Positions 1 to 5,822 of a DNA stretch of 7,567 bases are shown here, piece after piece. This DNA is from Promethearchaeia archaeon (lineage in GTDB: Archaea > Asgardarchaeota > Lokiarchaeia > Sigyniarchaeales > SOKP01): NCBI GenBank assembly GCA_029856295.1, contig JAHQWS010000104.1:1-7567 (forward strand), given 5' to 3'. How positions within the stretch are numbered: position 1 is the first letter of the stretch; every line of letters starts with the position of its first letter. The position numbers and the translations under genes were made by a program. Below the pieces are notes generated by a model. That model saw only the letters and a list, made by a program, of their open reading frames with translations. It did no database searches and had not been told where the DNA came from.

Positions 1-211
1 GCTATGTTGTGGTGCTATAATTATTTCACCATGCAATATGCGATCTTGTACTAGATTGTATATTCTTAAATATATTGTCATAGTTCTCAAAAAACACATC
101 TAAAAATGTAAGTAATTTGGGCATTTTCATTAAATATCTCATGTAAATGGACAGTGGTAACTTTTTATTTTATCTAATATTTTCTAAATCAAATTTAAAT
201 TAGGTTCCTAA

Positions 212-1027
212 ATGGAATTTAAAGAGAAGCAATTTGACGGTCCATACGAAGTAGTTGAGGTTGAAATTAATAACAAGGGAGAAATTTTTAAAGGACTAAC
301 TTATTTTCCCCTTGAATCTTTTGAAAAACCATATCCATTAGTCATTTATTTTCATGGTTTTCCTCAAATTTTTCCCTTACAAGAAATTGTAAAAAGCTAT
401 AAATTTATCTTGGATATGGGATACGCTTTCTGTATTTTTAATTTTAGAGGTTATAGGTATAGTGATGGGGATGTATCAATTAAGGGACAGTTTTCTGACG
501 CTATTAAAATTATTCAATTCGCAGAGAAGTTAGCACATAATGGTGTATTTGATTTGAAAAACGTCAACATATTAGCTCATGATTTTGGAGCATATATTGC
601 TCTAATTTTGTGTTCGAAAATAAAATTAATAAATAATTTGTTGTTATTGAGTCCGATATTAAACGTAGAACGGCATGTATACAACGAGGATTTTGGAAAA
701 GCTTTGAATTATTTGAATAGATTTCTTCCGGGTAATATTCGGGGCATAGATAACGTGGAAAATTTTATAATAAAAACCAAAAAAGAATTATCTAAAAAAG
801 ATTTTAAGGTTAATACAATTATTAAACGCTTGAAAAATAAGAAACTTATAATAATTATTGGAGATAAAGATAAGATTACTCCTATTTCTGAAGTTAATAA
901 TATAATGCAACACTCTAATTTAATCCCAGAGATATTAATAATTAAAAACATGGATCATCAATGTATAGAAGATGAAGACTTAGATGAGGTCAGAAAAAAG
1001 ATTGAAAATATTTTTAAAATTAATTAA
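212..1027 (+). CDS. Alpha/beta-hydrolase fold protein with Asp at the nucleophile position
   Basis: A 271-residue protein of about normal size for a single-domain alpha/beta hydrolase, with no signal peptide or membrane segment, so probably cytosolic. Visible landmarks in order are a strand followed by the oxyanion motif YFHGFP (residues 46-51), the FRGYRYSDGD stretch (78-87) typical of esterase/peptidase-like members, the nucleophile elbow LAHDFGA (121-127), the acid-residue motif GDKDKITP (217-224, D220 likely) and a C-terminal NMDH with H249. The family normally has Gly-x-Ser-x-Gly at the elbow; here D124 takes the Ser place, as in epoxide hydrolases and haloalkane dehalogenases. The residue after it is Phe rather than the Trp common in those enzymes. 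Substrate is unknown. The ATG start at 212 has only a weak AGG about 7 bases upstream. The LRR gene follows after 42 bases and may be co-transcribed. Fold assignment is firm; the reaction is not. Confidence 0.88.
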   Translation: MEFKEKQFDGPYEVVEVEINNKGEIFKGLTYFPLESFEKPYPLVIYFHGFPQIFPLQEIVKSYKFILDMGYAFCIFNFRGYRYSDGDVSIKGQFSDAIKIIQFAEKLAHNGVFDLKNVNILAHDFGAYIALILCSKIKLINNLLLLSPILNVERHVYNEDFGKALNYLNRFLPGNIRGIDNVENFIIKTKKELSKKDFKVNTIIKRLKNKKLIIIIGDKDKITPISEVNNIMQHSNLIPEILIIKNMDHQCIEDEDLDEVRKKIENIFKIN

Positions 1028-1069
1028 ACTAGAAATGGATTAAAAATATAAAAACATACATCCAAAAAG

Positions 1070-2281
1070 GTGGCTTATATAAGCAATAGATTTACTCCAA
1101 AAGAATTGTATGAGCTTATTAATCAAAATAATATGAGTAAATCCGAGGCAATTAATGTATTATTTTCTTTAATTGAAGAAAGTAATCCTGGAGAAATTCG
1201 TGCTAAATATGTAAATATGTTTGAAAATCTGGCTTTAAAAAATAAGAAAGTTTTTAATTTTATAGAAAATCTTCTTATATCTGATGAAAGCCAAGTTGTT
1301 AGGGCAACTGCCGCTAAAGTTATAGTTAAACTTTTTCCAGAGGATATACTGGATCCCCTAAAATGGATAATACAGAATGACAACTCTGCCTATGTGTTAA
1401 CTACTATTAATAATTTGATCAGAAAGATAGATAATCAATACAGTGATATATTAAATACAGAATACTCAAAAAGGCTAGAAGCAATCGCAATAAATTATGG
1501 TGTTATCTTAAAAGAAGCCGAATTTTTAATGGATATAGGGTTAAATCCTGGTTTCCATAGAGATTTTGATTCAATTTCTAAGCCTAATGTAATTTACGGA
1601 GATAATATTCTGGTGATAGTTAAGAAGAATCATATAAGGGCCATAAGCCTATCAAATTGGAAACCAGAAAGTCTTCCGGAATCCATAAGTAATTTAGAAA
1701 AGCTAAAATATCTCAATTTGAGCTGTAATGAATTGAAAATTTTGCCTACTTCGATCGATGAACTTTCTCGGCTTAAATTTTTAGATTTAGGATGGAATAA
1801 ATTTCAATCAATCCCTAGTTTTTTAGCTAAAGTTAAATCAGTCAAAAATTTTCGGTTAGATTTAGATCATAATGAGATTAAATCAATACCTAAATGGATT
1901 GATAAACTAGAATCATTAAGTTATTTAAATTTGAGAAATAATCAAATAAAGGAAATTCCTGAATCTATAGGCTATTTAAATAATTTAGAATATCTAGATT
2001 TAAGAGAAAATCAAATCGAACTCATTCCAGAGTCAATTGGTTTAAATACTTCGCTTAAAGTTTTATGGCTAAATAATAATAAGATAAAATATATCCCAAA
2101 CTCAATAGGATCACTTAAATTACTCGAAGTTTTGGATTTGGGGAATAATTCTCTTCAAGAAATTCCTGAAGCAATAAGCAAGTTAAAATCATTAGAATAT
2201 TTGAATCTAAAGAATAATCAAATTAAAGAGATTCCGGAATCAATCAAGGCTTTAGACGGGCTCAAATCACTTAAAATGTAA
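1070..2281 (+). CDS. HEAT-like helical domain plus leucine-rich-repeat protein (first paralog)
   Basis: A 403-residue protein. Residues 1-125 are alpha-helical and HEAT/ARM-like (for example ENLLISDESQVVRATAAKV, 66-84). Residues from about 188 to the end form nine LRR units, mostly 23 residues long, of pattern LxxLxLxxNxIxxIPxSIxxLxx, ending with a half repeat LKSLKM. Such LRRs are protein-binding scaffolds, and this class is related to those found with small GTPases; the partner here is unknown. No signal peptide or membrane segment is visible. The start codon is GTG. No ATG exists upstream before an in-frame TAA at 1049, and the next ATG (1133, residue 22) would remove a segment, FTPKELYELINQNN, that aligns with the N-terminus of the second LRR protein at 6170. 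No clear SD is present. An AT-rich ATATAAAA at 1046-1053 lies about 20 bases before the start. One repeat (256-280) is 25 residues, a small irregularity. Confidence 0.9.
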   Translation: MAYISNRFTPKELYELINQNNMSKSEAINVLFSLIEESNPGEIRAKYVNMFENLALKNKKVFNFIENLLISDESQVVRATAAKVIVKLFPEDILDPLKWIIQNDNSAYVLTTINNLIRKIDNQYSDILNTEYSKRLEAIAINYGVILKEAEFLMDIGLNPGFHRDFDSISKPNVIYGDNILVIVKKNHIRAISLSNWKPESLPESISNLEKLKYLNLSCNELKILPTSIDELSRLKFLDLGWNKFQSIPSFLAKVKSVKNFRLDLDHNEIKSIPKWIDKLESLSYLNLRNNQIKEIPESIGYLNNLEYLDLRENQIELIPESIGLNTSLKVLWLNNNKIKYIPNSIGSLKLLEVLDLGNNSLQEIPEAISKLKSLEYLNLKNNQIKEIPESIKALDGLKSLKM

Positions 2282-2306
2282 ATATTTTTATTGAGTTAAA
2301 ATATTT
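2280..2306 (+). terminator. AT-only hairpin at the end of the first LRR gene
   Basis: AAATATTTT (2280-2288) can pair perfectly with AAAATATTT (2298-2306) around a 9-base loop, and the 3' arm runs into a five-T stretch (2304-2308). It begins inside the stop codon of the LRR gene. The stem is all A/U and therefore weak. In archaea the T-run may matter more than the hairpin. It also overlaps the 3' end of a - strand gene remnant, so convergent transcription would meet here. Confidence 0.35.
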
Positions 2307-2416
2307 TTGATCTCCTCTAATATCTCTGGGTTCCTAATGTATCTTGAATTATTTAACAATAAAACGAAGTTTTCAGCTAAGATCTCTTCTGGGTGAATAA
2401 TATAGTCAGTATTCAT
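2288..2416 (-). pseudogene. C-terminal remnant of a larger protein (possibly a metallopeptidase-like hypothetical)
   Basis: Reading the - strand from an ATG at 2416 gives a 42-residue frame ending in TAA at 2288. Its first part contains TDYIIHPEEILAENFVLLL and it ends NPEILEEIKNILTQ. It reads as genuine protein: a YIIHPEE turn followed by amphipathic helices. I recall IIHPEEILA(D/E)NF-type tails at the C-terminus of zinc-metallopeptidase-like hypothetical proteins of several hundred residues, but this is memory, not a search. The upstream frame is closed by TAA two codons before the ATG, and the LbH operon gene ends only 28 bases away, so the rest of such a protein is absent. It lies downstream of that operon on the same strand. 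No SD is visible before the ATG, so the ATG may be accidental. It could alternatively be a real 42-residue small protein. Confidence 0.45.
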
Positions 2417-2421
2417 CCCTA

Positions 2422-2433
2422 TTTAGTACTAAA
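2422..2433. repeat. 12-base perfect palindrome TTTAGTACTAAA
   Basis: A perfect inverted repeat with no loop lies between the end of the last LbH gene and the start of the 42-residue remnant. On the - strand it directly follows a CTCTTTTT tract (2431-2438) that could serve as a T-rich terminator for the LbH operon. It could also be chance in AT-rich DNA, or mark the boundary where the remnant was cut. Confidence 0.4.
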
Positions 2434-2444
2434 AAGAGATTTTT

Positions 2445-3362
2445 TTAAAGTTCTTGTTGTTCCATTAGCCGTTTTTCTTGTTCTTTCTTTTCTTTCCTAT
2501 GTTCTATTTTTTCTTTAATACTTTGGTGCTGATCATATCGCTTGATATACATTTCTTCGTATTTCTGCCTCAACCCTTCTACATCTTTTACATGCCCTAA
2601 TACTTCTTCGAGACCATCTTCAAAAAATCGATTTTCTTTATATTTTTTTGCTGGAATGCCAACGTATATATATCCATCCTCGAGTTCTTGACCTACGATA
2701 GTCACAGAATTTGCTGCTAAAACACTTCTTTTACCGATGTGAGTACCTGGCATAACTACAGCATGAGCACCAATCCTTACATCATCCTCGATAATGGTTT
2801 TTTTGATTATGATGAGATTTCCAACTATCACCGTACTTTGAATAATGCTCCCCTGCCCAACTACTACATTTTTACCAAATTCAATAAATTCACAGTCTAC
2901 CCACCCTTCAAAGAGGGAATTTGTAAAGGTTGTTTTAACTCCAAAGGCTTTAAAGCATACATTATCCAAAAAGGGAAAAGGAAACTTATGAGCAAGCCAA
3001 ACAGGCCATCTTTTTATGGTATTTCTGAGGCTCCAATATCTATAATCCTTGTCTGAAGAATCTCTCAGAAAAACTCCCTCCTTGGGTTTATGAAAAGCGT
3101 TTACAATAACTAACAGGATCTTAGCAAATAAAATTGACGTAAATACCATGGTTACATACATAGCAAAAAATAACAGTGGAAGAAAAATATAAAAATGAAC
3201 GGGTCTAATTGGATCATACAACAAACGCCAATAAAACCAAAATTCCAGTAAAATTGGTATAATACTTACCCATATAAGAAAAATGTAAAAAATCAAATAC
3301 CTTTTTTTTACCAAAACTGTTGGGGTAAACGGACCAACACGCATGGATGTAGGCACGGACAT
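2445..3362 (-). CDS. Membrane-anchored left-handed beta-helix protein, Pls/NRPS-terminal-domain-like (operon gene 3)
   Basis: A 305-residue protein. Two hydrophobic segments (about 22-46 and 56-88) form a probable membrane hairpin, followed by HKPKEGVF (91-98), a YWSLRNTIKRWPVWLA stretch (109-124), a FLDNVCFKAFGV segment (131-142), then hexapeptide-repeat LbH sequence (about 156-240: VVVGQGSIIQS, RIGAHAVVMPGTHIGKRSVLAANS) ending YVGIPAKKY. The order W-rich linker, FLD..KAFG, LbH, G-I-P-A resembles the terminal region of Pls-like NRPSs. That region is usually fused to adenylation and carrier domains, which are absent here. Residues 248-305 are highly charged and probably coiled-coil. H200 in GAHAVV is the only histidine near the LbH loops that resembles an acyltransferase position, and both paralogs lack it. 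A role in transferring or presenting an acyl or aminoacyl group at the membrane is possible but unproven. An AGGGGA ribosome site precedes the ATG by 8 bases. Confidence 0.85.
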   Translation of the reverse strand: MSVPTSMRVGPFTPTVLVKKRYLIFYIFLIWVSIIPILLEFWFYWRLLYDPIRPVHFYIFLPLLFFAMYVTMVFTSILFAKILLVIVNAFHKPKEGVFLRDSSDKDYRYWSLRNTIKRWPVWLAHKFPFPFLDNVCFKAFGVKTTFTNSLFEGWVDCEFIEFGKNVVVGQGSIIQSTVIVGNLIIIKKTIIEDDVRIGAHAVVMPGTHIGKRSVLAANSVTIVGQELEDGYIYVGIPAKKYKENRFFEDGLEEVLGHVKDVEGLRQKYEEMYIKRYDQHQSIKEKIEHRKEKKEQEKRLMEQQEL

Positions 3363-3365
3363 CTA

Positions 3366-4265
3366 TTATCTCCCCTCTCCTCTCCCTATCTTATCTTTCT
3401 TGTCCTCATCAATGTTAATCTCACGTTCAACACTAATAGCTTGCTCATCATCGACACTCCTTCTCTTCATATCCTTCACAAGAGCAAGTTTATTGGCTTG
3501 CAATTTAATACAGGGGATGCCAAAGTAAATCCATCCGGTTTCTAAGACTTGATTTAAAACAGTCGCGGATATTGCCCCCACGAGAGAATCTCTCCCAGTT
3601 ATAGTTCCCGGTGAAACACATGCCATTCCACCTATTACAGTATAATCATCAAGAATTACTTCCTTAATTATTAAATATTTCCCAATTACCATTGAACTCA
3701 TTATTACTGCTCCTTGTCCAACCATTACTCTGCGGCCTAATTTGACGAACTCTATGTCGCACCAAGCGTCCGGTAGATGACTTGAAGTATCCATTTTTAT
3801 TCCAAACCATTTAAAAGCCAAAGAATCCAACCATGGTATCGGAAAATTGCGCATAAGCCACAATACAAGCTTTTTTAATTCGGTTCTCATGCACCAAAAT
3901 TCAAAATCAGCATCTCCCATTTCTGCTCGAAAAACACCTTCTCTTGGCTTATGAATAAGATTAATTAGTATTAAAAACAGCTTACTAAGGAACATGCAGG
4001 ACATTATAAAAATGAAGAATATAGAGATTATAGCATATGGAAGGAAGATTAACGTTCCTACCCATGGCTCCCAATCTTCCATTATTGGGGGGTGATTTTT
4101 ATTCCATTCGTACCAAAAAATGCCGCAAAGTATGCCACTTAGCCAAATAATGGGGATATATACAGCTAAGAATTTAATATTAACTCTACTTATAGCGCTA
4201 CTTGTTGTAAAATCAAGAGTAAAATCATAATTTTCCTCTGATCCATCATTTGTAGTATTACTCAT
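3366..4265 (-). CDS. Membrane-anchored left-handed beta-helix protein, Pls/NRPS-terminal-domain-like (operon gene 2)
   Basis: A 299-residue paralog of the gene at 2445-3362 and closer to it than to gene 1. A polar acidic N-terminal segment (1-28) precedes hydrophobic segments at about 31-51 and 70-103, then HKPREGVF (105-112), WLMRNFPIPWLDSLAFKWFG (136-155) and LbH repeats (about 170-250, MVGQGAVIMSSMVIGKYLIIK and VIGGMACVSPGTITG) closing with YFGIPCIKL. Shared with gene 3 are HKP(K/R)EGVF, PFLD/PWLD, GQGxxI and FGIP-type motifs. The histidine found in gene 3 at GAHAVV is methionine here (GGMACV), so this copy probably lacks any His-based catalysis. The tail (258-299) is charged and unrelated in sequence to the gene 3 tail. 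The start ATG lies 13 bases after the gene 1 stop and has only a weak purine stretch (AAGAAAG) before it. Function is unknown. Confidence 0.85.
   Translation of the reverse strand: MSNTTNDGSEENYDFTLDFTTSSAISRVNIKFLAVYIPIIWLSGILCGIFWYEWNKNHPPIMEDWEPWVGTLIFLPYAIISIFFIFIMSCMFLSKLFLILINLIHKPREGVFRAEMGDADFEFWCMRTELKKLVLWLMRNFPIPWLDSLAFKWFGIKMDTSSHLPDAWCDIEFVKLGRRVMVGQGAVIMSSMVIGKYLIIKEVILDDYTVIGGMACVSPGTITGRDSLVGAISATVLNQVLETGWIYFGIPCIKLQANKLALVKDMKRRSVDDEQAISVEREINIDEDKKDKIGRGEGR
3371..3377 (-). promoter_or_regulatory. Ribosome binding site for operon gene 3, inside the end of gene 2
   Basis: The - strand reads GAGGGGA, then 8 bases including the gene 2 stop (TAA) and a following TAG, then the gene 3 ATG. 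The purine-rich run also encodes the last residues of gene 2 (GRGEGR). With 3 bases between stop and start, this suggests ribosome re-initiation and coupled translation, and it fixes the gene 3 start. Confidence 0.65.
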
Positions 4266-4278
4266 AGCAAAAACTTTC

Positions 4279-5184
4279 TTATTTTAATTTCTTAATACCC
4301 TTTTTTTCTTGTTGCTTTATTCTTAATTCTTTATCTCTTTCCAAATCTTCTTGAGATATTTTTAAATAATTCATGATCTTTTTTGTGAAAATTTTTCGGC
4401 ATGGTAACCCGAAATAATAATTACTACCTTTTGTTGTATTATATTTATTTGCGGAAGCTAAAGGAAGCAAATAGGAATTATCATTTAATTCACATCCTGG
4501 ACCGACTATATTAAAGGCTGCGCATGTGACATTATCACGAATTTTAATCTCAAAATAGGGAATTCGCCCAAATATCCCCTCGACTACGTGCGAACAGATT
4601 GCTGAATTAACTCCGATATAGCAATTATCTCCTACATCAATATATTTATCAGCAACAATTTCTTCCTCGATTGTAGAGCCTTTACCGATTTTATTTGATC
4701 CCACGAAATTATAAAACCAGTTTGCCAGCCATGGAAAAAGCCCTTTGGTAAATGCGTACTTTCCATATTTAATCATGAATGAACGCACATGATAATAATT
4801 TAAAGTATCGCTAGGTACACTTCGAAGAAGAATTCCGTCTTTAGTTGGACACATTCTTTCAGTGAATCTCCAAAACAATCTTGTTACTATGCCAATAAAA
4901 ACTAAATGTAGAATATAGCTAAGAATCATTACAAAGGGAAATAATATTAAAGCCAATAGAGAGTTTAGTTTAGTAAAAAGAGAAAGAAAATTGGGATTTT
5001 CTAAGACAAGTGGTTGAAAAATTAAGAGAAAATATAACATATAGACTATTCCAGGAATCAAAAACGAGACGAAATAGATGACAGCAAAAAAGAAAACATA
5101 CAAATGATATTGAAGATTAACCTCTTGTCCTTCAATTTCTTTAGATGTATCAGATAAAGTTGTCTCTTCTGTGTCTATAACCAT
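4279..5184 (-). CDS. Diverged membrane-anchored left-handed beta-helix protein (operon gene 1)
   Basis: A 301-residue protein, first in the operon. After a polar acidic N-terminus (1-24) come hydrophobic segments at about 27-58 and 73-103, then CPTKDGILLR (112-121), which matches the HKPKEGVFLR linker of the paralogs, a YYHVRSFMIKYGKYA stretch (130-144), FPWLANWFYNFVG (150-162), and an LbH-like domain (about 165-262) ending YFGLPCRKI. The beta-helix sequence (DVGDNCYIGVNSAI, IRDNVTCAAFNIVGPG) is less regular than in the paralogs and carries an extra stretch around 200-215 (VVEGIFGRIPYFEIKI). No candidate catalytic histidine sits at the loop equivalent to gene 3 H200. The tail (276-301) is Lys/Glu-rich. 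A GTGAT ribosome site lies 5 bases before the ATG. Probably membrane-bound with the beta-helix in the cytoplasm or at the surface; orientation cannot be decided from sequence. Function is unknown. Confidence 0.82.
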   Translation of the reverse strand: MVIDTEETTLSDTSKEIEGQEVNLQYHLYVFFFAVIYFVSFLIPGIVYMLYFLLIFQPLVLENPNFLSLFTKLNSLLALILFPFVMILSYILHLVFIGIVTRLFWRFTERMCPTKDGILLRSVPSDTLNYYHVRSFMIKYGKYAFTKGLFPWLANWFYNFVGSNKIGKGSTIEEEIVADKYIDVGDNCYIGVNSAICSHVVEGIFGRIPYFEIKIRDNVTCAAFNIVGPGCELNDNSYLLPLASANKYNTTKGSNYYFGLPCRKIFTKKIMNYLKISQEDLERDKELRIKQQEKKGIKKLK

Positions 5185-5189
5185 CTTAT

Positions 5190-5208
5190 ATCACTTTTTT
5201 ATATATTT
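5190..5208 (-). promoter_or_regulatory. Possible TATA element and ribosome site for the LbH operon
   Basis: On the - strand AAATATATAAAA (5208-5197) precedes GTGAT (5194-5190), which is 5 bases before the operon ATG. GTGAT matches the anti-SD-complementary core. The TATA-like run is closer to the ATG than the usual archaeal spacing, so the promoter may instead lie further up in the 5209-5300 AT-rich stretch between the divergent genes. Confidence 0.3.
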
Positions 5209-5372
5209 CTTTTAAAGTTTGTCATAATAATAATAGATATTTTGCTAGGAATTCTATTTGATCTTTTTGTGAATATTAGATATATTTTTATTAAAAATAC
5301 ATTTCTAAATATCTTAATATCCTTCAAATCATCTTTCTGATTGATAAAAACCAGCTAATAAATAACTTGATA

Positions 5373-5762
5373 ATGAAAGAAAAGTGTAAAAACTGCGGAA
5401 AATGTTGTTTTGATACGGAAATGATGCTAACCAAAACGGATATTAACTTAATTCTACGAAGTTACCCGCAAGATTTACGTGAGGAGGATTTTGTACTCGA
5501 AAGTAATGGTTTTTTTCAATTAAGAAATGTTAATGGACACTGCATATTTCTTGATATTTCTACTAAGACATGTAAAATTTATACCAACCGCCCTCAAGGA
5601 TGTAGGTTTTATCCTCTTACATATGATAAAGATAAAAAAAAATGTGTGTTTGACGAAGATTGCCCGAGAACCCACTTATTTTACCGGTCGGGTGATGATT
5701 TCAAAAAAACCTGTAAGCAACTTAAAAAGTTTGTAAGAAAATATTTAAACATCGATTTTTAA
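5373..5762 (+). CDS. YkgJ-family cysteine-cluster protein (CxxCxxCC)
   Basis: A 129-residue protein that opens with the family signature CKNCGKCC (C5, C8, C11, C12). It continues with GHCIFLD (55-61), CKIYTNRPQGCRFYPL (67-82, C67 and C77), CVFDEDC (C91, C97) and a last Cys114. The order CxxCGxCC, GxCxFLD, CxIYxxRPxxCRxYPL is diagnostic of the YkgJ/UPF0153-like family. The cysteines are expected to bind a metal, Zn or Fe-S; the exact function is not established for the family. The length is normal. I chose ATG at 5373 because the alternative start two codons earlier is TTG and adds nothing conserved. No strong SD is visible, and a weak GATAAAAA lies about 26 bases upstream. It is divergent from the LbH operon across about 190 bases. 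The 3' end runs into T-rich DNA (5756-5769), a plausible terminator. Confidence 0.92.
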   Translation: MKEKCKNCGKCCFDTEMMLTKTDINLILRSYPQDLREEDFVLESNGFFQLRNVNGHCIFLDISTKTCKIYTNRPQGCRFYPLTYDKDKKKCVFDEDCPRTHLFYRSGDDFKKTCKQLKKFVRKYLNIDF

Positions 5763-5786
5763 TTTTATATTTAAATTTGCACTTAA

Positions 5787-5795
5787 CTTTAAAAG
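5787..5795 (+). promoter_or_regulatory. Possible TATA box CTTTAAAAG before the 102-residue gene
   Basis: CTTTAAAAG resembles an archaeal TATA box. At the usual distance it would place the transcript start near 5817, so the mRNA would begin just before ATGGAGGTGAT. This would put the strong ribosome site at the very 5' end of the message. Confidence 0.35.
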
Positions 5796-5822
5796 TGGAA
5801 ATCCTCATTATTTATTTGTTTA

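Noticed and set aside
1..99. A - strand frame open to the left edge, starting ATG at 99 (or 81) and giving about 33 residues (ending IIIAPQHS at the edge).
   Set aside because: A + strand frame over the same bases is equally open for 33 codons, neither shows a recognisable family, and such lengths are common by chance in this AT-rich sequence. It could be a partial gene but needs the flanking sequence.
709..951. An 80-codon - strand frame inside the hydrolase gene.
   Set aside because: Shadow of the real gene; the + strand frame carries the catalytic motifs and the - strand product has no recognisable pattern.
1679..2281. Repeated DNA in the LRR region, considered as a tandem-repeat or CRISPR-like array.
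   Set aside because: The periodicity is 69 bases in frame with LRR codons and the repeats differ by many silent changes; it is coding sequence.
2739..3056. A 105-codon + strand frame inside operon gene 3.
   Set aside because: Antisense to a gene with clear LbH motifs; the predicted peptide has no domain-like pattern.
5185..5372. The gap between divergent genes, considered for a small RNA or riboswitch.
   Set aside because: It is A/T-only in long stretches, with no stable GC-containing stem or recognisable aptamer core. It most likely just holds two divergent promoters.
5527..5736. A 69-codon frame overlapping the YkgJ gene on the same strand.
   Set aside because: The overlapping frame holds the diagnostic cysteine motifs, so this one is an out-of-frame shadow.
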